7,360 bases of DNA, taken from positions 1-7,360 of the forward strand of contig JAGOUP010000030.1 of NCBI GenBank assembly GCA_018061205.1, written 5' to 3'. The notes under the pieces are model-generated. The model did no database searches. It was not told where the DNA came from and saw nothing but the letters and a program-made list of their open reading frames with translations. Position numbers and translations under genes: made by a program. Of this stretch, positions 6,601 to 7,360 are shown one piece after another. How positions within the stretch are numbered: position 1 is the first letter of the stretch; each line of letters begins with the position of its first letter. Source of the DNA: Candidatus Levyibacteriota bacterium. GTDB taxonomy: Bacteria; Patescibacteriota; Microgenomatia; Levybacterales; UBA12049.

Positions 6601-6780
6601 ATGCAAATCTCCAGATGGATATGGCAGCTCAACCAATACAAAATACTTTTTCTTGTGATCTTGTCCTGAGCTAGCCGAAGGGTTAAAGGTGAAATCATAG
6701 AGCTTCTCATCACTCCAAATTTTTTGCCATTTGGATTCAATTTTGTCTGGAAAGTACTTCGGATGGGTTTTAGGTTTCAT
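3604..6780 (-). CDS. leuS: Leucyl-tRNA synthetase with an inserted alpha/beta hydrolase domain
   Basis: This class Ia enzyme charges tRNA-Leu with leucine using ATP in the cytoplasm. Catalytic signatures are ELPYPSGDLHIGH (51-63, HIGH motif) and NKMSKSKGN (816-824, KMSKS motif). A zinc module with C179, C196 and C199 spans about 178-206. The CP1 editing domain has TTRPDTLYG (481-489) and MAVPAHDERD (567-576), with D573 at the usual editing aspartate. A second Cys pair set (C675, C678, C717, C720) precedes DTFFDSSWYYYRY. An anticodon-binding helical part follows KMSKS, and a C-terminal domain ends KVIYIVGKILNFVVS. The length, 1058, exceeds the usual 800-880 because residues about 224-428 hold an RBBP9-like hydrolase. 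Three short repeat-derived segments also lie at about 33-41, 457-475 and 590-608, all in frame. The ATG at 6780 sits six bases after a TATACT box, implying a leaderless mRNA. It is probably first in a block with comEA, comEC and the hydrolase gene. Confidence 0.98.
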   Translation of the reverse strand: MKPKTHPKYFPDKIESKWQKIWSDEKLYDFTFNPSASSGQDHKKKYFVLVELPYPSGDLHIGHWFTFVTPDVLARFKKMMGENVFFRMGYDAFGLPAENAAIKRGIHPQEWTMSNIASMTKQFKTMGTMIDWGEGDANGAGTETTITCLPEYYTWNQWIFLKMYEKGIAYRSKTLSNWCPTDQTVLANEHVENGKCWRCGTVVVQKPVEQWFLKITDYADRLLWPETGKQARKTVMFVHGVSGNGQENWFPWLKKELEKKGYTVIAQELPNPDHPNPKEWNEALTKLAKNVSGELTLVSHSLGTPAALELVETLGRKIEKLVLVAPVNPGMDWDTLKKDYSDLDWDAVRSFTKTKPDFGKIESLVDEIVFYFADDDPYIPAVSVDFYKKALPEAKFIEVKGKGHLNESAGMLDFTSLLTHFSDSNSTLPNGVDWPQSVREGQNNWIGRSEGALVRFVILSNAKDLDSSTSLQNDKSIEVFTTRPDTLYGATFMVVSPEHEILKSVTDEKVKKYIIEAKKKTELERKENKEKTGVFSGLYAINPVTKKEIPIWVADYVLSGYGTGAIMAVPAHDERDFEFAKKFGLEIQPVILSEAKELDSSAAPQNDKEEQPYIGPGKLINSGEWDGWEMPKEMLKVIEWLEAKGLGKAKTQYHLHDWSVSRQRYWGTPVPIINCPTCGTVPVPEKDLPVEIPYDVDYMPKGKPPLASNEEWLHVACPKCGGKAERDPETLDTFFDSSWYYYRYTDPKYTKAPFNPELVEALMPLDIYFGGSEHILGHTLYARFFTKFFKDIGLIDFDEFAKKRIQHGIVLGTDGNKMSKSKGNVINPDDVVKEFGTDAVRIYLSFMMPYEATGPWSTSAMSGMYRFLKRVWDLQAKLVDLHGSKDRLTQISENQSSNQRESLFEMHKTIKKVRHDIDAIKLNTAVAAIMEWLNYLSAKETVSSEEYKTLLLILAPFAPHMTEELWQSFATGSAFDSIHQQPFPEVNEKYLIEDTVTIVVQVNGKVRENLTVDSGVLKDQSKVEQLAKQSDKVTKHLEGATIRKVIYIVGKILNFVVS
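4959..5014. repeat. 56-base palindromic repeat inside leuS (editing domain copy)
   Basis: This element has TGTCAT and ATGACA at its ends and is 48 of 56 bases identical to 5358-5413, with no gap. It encodes residues about 590-608 (VILSEAKELDSSAAPQNDK), between the end of the HDERD-containing helix segment and the PYIGPGKLINSGEWDG strand of the CP1 domain. That is a loop that varies naturally in the family, so the extra peptide is probably tolerated. Confidence 0.88.
5358..5413. repeat. 56-base palindromic repeat inside leuS (editing domain entrance)
   Basis: Same family and length as 4959-5014, with complementary TGTCAT/ATGACA ends that extend one further base pair here. It encodes about residues 457-475 (VILSNAKDLDSSTSLQNDK), in the turn between the strand after NWIGRSEGALVRF and the strand leading into FTTRPDTLYG. 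On the plus strand it reads as SRSFALLRMT, a peptide pattern I recall as a frequent false ORF product of this repeat family in several phyla. Confidence 0.88.
5515..6084 (-). other. RBBP9/YdeN-type serine hydrolase domain embedded in LeuRS
   Basis: Residues about 233-422 of the leuS product form a full alpha/beta hydrolase unit of the RBBP9/YdeN type. The order is as expected: VMFVHGVSGNGQENWFPWL (first strand and oxyanion loop), YTVIAQELPNPDHPNPKEW, the nucleophile elbow LVSHSLG with Ser301, LVLVAPVNPG, then FADDDPYIP carrying the acidic residue (374-376) and GKGHLNESAG with His404. All triad positions can be assigned, and free-standing members are about 180-200 residues, so the domain appears complete. 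It is continuous in frame with LeuRS on both sides: left partner ITDYADRLL, right partner NNWIGRSEGA. Members of this family are esterase-like, but their natural substrates are mostly unknown, so I assign no reaction. It is not a separate gene: no stop codon interrupts the fused frame. Confidence 0.9.
6660..6682. repeat. Short repeat inside the 5' part of leuS
   Basis: On the minus strand this reads CCTTCGGCTAGCTCAGGA followed by CAAG. It shares CCTTCG, a four-base spacer and GCTCAGGA with the repeat at 5358-5413, so it looks like a half-length relative. It is read as PSASSGQ, in a region between LYDF and the strand KKYFVLVELPYPSG that is variable in the family. To my memory PSASSGQ is a recurrent peptide from this repeat type in Patescibacteria proteins. 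Confidence 0.65.
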
Positions 6781-6786
6781 AGCTTT

Positions 6787-6814
6787 AGTATATCATAGGC
6801 ACAATGATTGCAAA
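6787..6814 (-). promoter_or_regulatory. leuS promoter, leaderless
   Basis: On the minus strand an extended -10 box TGATATACT ends six bases before the ATG (TATACT at 6792-6787), and TTTGCA at 6814-6809 is a four-of-six match to the -35 box with a 16-base spacer. Transcription would start at or within a base or two of the A of ATG, giving an mRNA without a leader; no Shine-Dalgarno is present. An overlapping TATGAT could serve as an alternative -10 box. Confidence 0.6.
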
Positions 6815-6850
6815 TAGTAAATTTAGTATCGTTTGATATTTTTGATAATC

Positions 6851-6880
6851 TTGATTAATAATTTAAAGAAGGTTTATACT
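6851..6880 (+). promoter_or_regulatory. Promoter of the coiled-coil gene, leaderless
   Basis: TTGATT (6851-6856) and TATACT (6875-6880) are separated by 18 bases, and TATACT is followed by exactly six bases and then the ATG at 6887. This is the same -10 sequence and the same distance to the start codon as at leuS, so the transcript is again expected to lack a leader. The preceding AAGAAGG is too far from the ATG and lies upstream of the -10 box, so it is not a ribosome binding site. Confidence 0.6.
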
Positions 6881-6886
6881 AAGACT

Positions 6887-7201
6887 ATGTTTACAAAATC
6901 AGAAATCAGACAGCTTCAATCAGTCATACAATCCGAAACGCGCCAAATTGTAGAAGAAGTATTGGGGAGCAAAGAAAATAGATCAATCATTCGAGAAGAA
7001 TCTCAATCTGTAATCGAAGAAGCTTTAGCTCCAATCAAAAAAGATCTTAAAAAACTTGATACTAATATGAAGAAGGTGCATAAAGATCTCAAAAAAGAAA
7101 TAAAATATGTCTCTTATATTTTAGACAAACAAAATATGAGAACAATAAAACGTGTTGAAACAATTGAAGACCACCTCGGCTTTCCTCCTCAAGCAGCATA
7201 A
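6887..7201 (+). CDS. Small coiled-coil protein of unknown function
   Basis: I do not recognise a named family. The 104-residue product is highly charged and almost wholly helical by eye. Residues 1-50 have repeated Glu/Gln/Arg helices (EIRQLQSVIQSETRQIVEEV), residues 51-75 are a Lys/Leu coiled coil (IKKDLKKLDTNMKKVHKDL), and residues 76-104 form another helix ending in IEDHLGFPPQAA. There is no signal peptide or membrane segment, so it is probably cytoplasmic. Short proteins of this build, ending in a DHLGxPP-like tail, are in my recollection frequent in Patescibacteria. The frame could extend upstream to 6833 from a TTG, but that would add a hydrophobic tract encoded by the promoter itself; the ATG at 6887, six bases after TATACT, is preferred. 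It is divergent from leuS and probably transcribed alone. Confidence 0.8.
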   Translation: MFTKSEIRQLQSVIQSETRQIVEEVLGSKENRSIIREESQSVIEEALAPIKKDLKKLDTNMKKVHKDLKKEIKYVSYILDKQNMRTIKRVETIEDHLGFPPQAA

Positions 7202-7242
7202 GCTTCAAATTTTCCATTCCTTTTCTCTTCTTTAAGCAAAAA

Positions 7243-7360
7243 TCATAGGTCATAAATCTCATTACTACCGGATTCGGGAATTGGGGCTATGAGATGTGAC
7301 GTCTCTTCTCTTGCAAAAAGTGAGTGAAATTCGTATGCTATATACATGCCTGCTACGTAT
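7243..7360 (-). CDS. Probable C-terminal end of an unidentified gene (5' partial)
   Basis: On the minus strand a frame is open from the right edge of the window for 38 codons to a TGA at 7245-7243. The peptide ends FAREETSHLIAPIPESGSNE, then IYDL, and is protein-like in composition: mixed, not repetitive, and without rare-codon runs. An internal ATG at about position 5 could make a 34-residue product, but a longer gene entering from outside is more likely. It is convergent with the coiled-coil gene, with 41 bases between the stops, which is a normal arrangement. No family is recognised and so short a frame could be chance. The 41-base gap is pyrimidine-rich with no convincing hairpin. Confidence 0.4.
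   Translation of the reverse strand, partial: YVAGMYIAYEFHSLFAREETSHLIAPIPESGSNEIYDL

Noticed and set aside
6833..6886. Upstream TTG start for the coiled-coil protein
   Set aside because: The added residues are encoded by the promoter region, including its -35 and -10 boxes, and do not fit the charged helical protein.
7202..7242. Terminator between the coiled-coil gene and the right-edge gene
   Set aside because: Only a distant GCTT/AAGC pairing is possible and no stable stem with a U-tract is visible.
1..7360. tRNA, rRNA or riboswitch
   Set aside because: No cloverleaf, T-arm GGTTCGA motif, rRNA signature or T-box consensus was seen; the short leader expected for leuS leaves no room for a riboswitch.

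Overview
The window looks like a chromosomal fragment of a small-genome bacterium of the Candidate Phyla Radiation (Patescibacteria). This rests on four observations: repeats of types that, as I recall, are common in these genomes lie inside coding sequence; none of the main genes has a Shine-Dalgarno site; competence genes of ComEA/ComEC type are present with ComEC split; and a short coiled-coil gene ends in a tail typical of such genomes. TAA, TAG and apparently TGA act as stops, so nothing points to a recoded UGA. I cannot place it more finely.

Layout, left to right. At 1-372 (+) is the C-terminal ATP-binding end of a sensor histidine kinase cut by the window edge. Convergent to it is a long minus-strand block read from right to left: leuS (6780-3604), comEA (3460-2789), comEC (2694-1405) and a membrane-anchored metallo-beta-lactamase-fold protein (1310-444) matching the domain that in many bacteria is the C-terminus of ComEC. 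Divergent from leuS is a small coiled-coil gene (6887-7201, +). A probable gene end on the minus strand runs off the right edge (7243-7360).

The competence genes would cooperate in DNA uptake: ComEA binds incoming DNA at the outer face of the membrane, ComEC forms the channel, and the separate metallo-hydrolase could process DNA or another phosphodiester near the channel. Their co-orientation with leuS suggests a shared transcript, although a double-hairpin repeat lies between leuS and comEA.

The most striking feature is leuS itself. Its 1058 residues contain all the usual leucyl-tRNA synthetase parts plus an apparently complete RBBP9/YdeN-type alpha/beta hydrolase, with Ser-Asp-His candidates, inserted between the zinc module and the editing domain. 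The same gene also carries three in-frame copies of short palindromic repeats. ComEC and the metallo-hydrolase each carry another repeat in frame, and AT-rich palindromic repeats abut the stop codons of comEA and comEC. The leuS and coiled-coil genes share a promoter geometry (TATACT, six bases, ATG) that predicts leaderless mRNAs.
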